Below, piece by piece: positions 63,026-64,000 of a stretch of 64,000 bases of DNA. This DNA is from Planomonospora parontospora (GTDB lineage Bacteria > Actinomycetota > Actinomycetes > Streptosporangiales > Streptosporangiaceae): positions 1 through 64,000 of the forward strand of contig BMQD01000003.1 of the NCBI GenBank assembly GCA_014647935.1, given 5' to 3'. A program made the position numbers and the translations under genes. The notes beneath the pieces are model-generated. The model had not been told where the DNA came from. It saw only the letters and a program-made list of their open reading frames with translations, and made no database searches. Position 1 is the first letter of the stretch; each line of letters starts with the position of its first letter.

Positions 63026-64000
63026 ATGAACGGCGCGACCAAGGTGGGGGCGTACGTGCTCGGGCTGGCCGCCGTCTTCGGCGGCGCGTTCGGCGCCGGA
63101 AGGCTCGCCGGGCCGGTCGGGGAGACCGGCGGTGCGCCGGCCGGGCACGTGGCGGCCGGAGCCTCCGGCGGCGCGGGCCACGCGGGCGACGCGCACGCGG
63201 GAGCGGAGAAGCAGGTCGGATCCACCGGGACCGCAGGGGCGCCCGGGCTGCCCGGCGGGCTCCAGGTGTCGGCGGGCGGATACACGCTGGTGCCGAGGAC
63301 CGACGTGGTCGAGCCGGGCGAGAAGACGGACTTCCGCTTCTCGGTGACCGGCCCCGACGGCCGCCCGGTGACCCGGTTCACCCCGCAGCATGAGAAGGAA
63401 CTGCACTTCATCGTGGTCCGCCGGGACCTGACCGGCTTCCAGCACCTCCACCCCGTCCGGGAGGCCGACGGCACCTGGTCGGTCCCGCTGACCCTCCCCG
63501 AACCGGGGGAATACCGTGCGTTCGCCGACTTCGCCCCCGAGGGCGCGGAGGGCATGACGCTCGGCACCGACCTGTCGGCCCCCGGCGACTACCGGCCCGA
63601 GCTCCTCGGCGAGCCCGTGCGCACCGCGACCGTGGACGGCTACACGGTCACCCTCGCCGGCGACCTGGTCCCCGGCCGGTCGAGCGGGCTGACGCTCTCG
63701 GTGAGCAGGGACGGCGAGCCGGTCATGGACCTGGAGCCCTACCTGGGCGCCTACGGCCACCTCGTCGCGCTGCGCGACGGAGACCTGGCCTACCTGCACG
63801 TCCACCCGGGAGGCGAGCCCGGCGACGGGAGGACCGCGGCCGGGCCCGGCATCACCTTCCACGCCGAGGTGCCCAGCGCGGGGGCCTACCGCCTGTTCCT
63901 CGACTTCAAGCACGGCGGCGAGGTCCGGACCGCAGAGTTCACCGCGGTCACCGCGGGCACGCCGCCGCCGGCCGGAGACGACGGCGACCGGTCCGGTGGC
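63026..64000 (+). CDS. Secreted protein under CsoR-type control (partial, runs off window)
   Basis: At least 325 aa from ATG 63026 with GGGGGAGAG upstream. One N-terminal hydrophobic segment (KVGAYVLGLAAVFGGAFGAG), then a His/Ala/Gly-rich linker and two related beta-rich domains: KELHFIVVRRDLTGFQHLHPV / WSVPLTLPEPGEYRAFADFAP and GHLVALRDGDLAYLHVHPGG / PSAGAYRLFLDFKHGG. The HLHP and HVHP motifs could bind metal. Such proteins are often found beside copper-transport genes in actinobacteria; csoR or copA may lie just beyond the end. Confidence 0.8.
   Translation, partial: MNGATKVGAYVLGLAAVFGGAFGAGRLAGPVGETGGAPAGHVAAGASGGAGHAGDAHAGAEKQVGSTGTAGAPGLPGGLQVSAGGYTLVPRTDVVEPGEKTDFRFSVTGPDGRPVTRFTPQHEKELHFIVVRRDLTGFQHLHPVREADGTWSVPLTLPEPGEYRAFADFAPEGAEGMTLGTDLSAPGDYRPELLGEPVRTATVDGYTVTLAGDLVPGRSSGLTLSVSRDGEPVMDLEPYLGAYGHLVALRDGDLAYLHVHPGGEPGDGRTAAGPGITFHAEVPSAGAYRLFLDFKHGGEVRTAEFTAVTAGTPPPAGDDGDRSGG

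Noticed and set aside
60941-63913. 990-aa minus-strand ORF over the PH-domain genes
   Set aside because: Crosses several well-supported plus-strand genes and a CsoR box; biased composition.

Overview
This 64 kb window is high-GC DNA with nearly every codon ending in G or C, abundant GTG/TTG starts, ATGA/GTGA gene overlaps and actinobacterial gene neighbourhoods (rpmG followed by two HadA/HadB-type MaoC dehydratases and murB; KorAB; CsoR- and MarR-type operators; LAL-type LuxR regulator; PASTA-less Ser/Thr kinases). It looks like chromosome of a filamentous actinomycete, probably Streptosporangiales (Streptosporangium/Nonomuraea-like); that placement is inference. I see no IS element, prophage, CRISPR array, rRNA operon or secondary-metabolite cluster.

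Layout. (1) 1-18,300: a 3' gene fragment, then korB-korA (ferredoxin-reducing 2-oxoacid oxidoreductase, minus strand), a lipoprotein-like polysaccharide deacetylase, and a partial complex I locus nuoA-B-C-H // kinase // nuoI-J-K-L-M-N followed by htpX. The locus has no nuoD, nuoE, nuoF or nuoG. A Ser/Thr kinase on the opposite strand splits it, and the kinase-nuoI intergenic region carries a cluster of DnaA-box sequences and a 10-bp tandem array. (2) 18,300-26,000: a flavin-type oxidase-fold protein, two secreted beta-propellers, an orphan HflX N-terminal domain, a decayed regulator, a SnoaL/TetR divergent pair, YajQ, tRNA-Tyr, a MerR-operator-controlled SnoaL-like gene and RidA. (3) 26,100-31,000: tRNA-Thr, tRNA-Met, rpmG, hadA/hadB-like genes, murB, and a Mn-riboswitch (yybP-ykoY type) in front of a GDT1/TMEM165 transporter. 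(4) 31,000-42,600: MarR regulator, a 961-aa LuxR/LAL regulator, deoC with two aldehyde dehydrogenases (the second lacks the catalytic domain), amidase, and an SPFH/RHH gene pair behind a long palindrome. (5) 42,600-54,600: HrpB helicase, second Ser/Thr kinase, UppP, DUF6098, CBS protein, two tandem M28 secreted peptidases, PspC and LipB. (6) 54,600-64,000: an amino-acid/amine permease and small-molecule kinase opposite an 877-aa dimethylglycine/sarcosine-dehydrogenase-like flavoprotein, a TetR gene translationally coupled to two PH-domain membrane proteins, and a CsoR-operator-controlled secreted protein running off the end.

How parts may work together. The most interesting unit is korAB plus the NADH-module-less Nuo locus: a plausible ferredoxin-fed proton pump, but missing even the NuoD quinone-site subunit, so it would need NuoD from elsewhere. 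A second theme is low-complexity Pro/Ala/Gly/Ser insertions inside or at the ends of many conserved genes (nuoI, nuoK, nuoM, nuoN, murB, hrpB, the second ALDH, the flavoprotein, the PH protein), often over short tandem DNA repeats.
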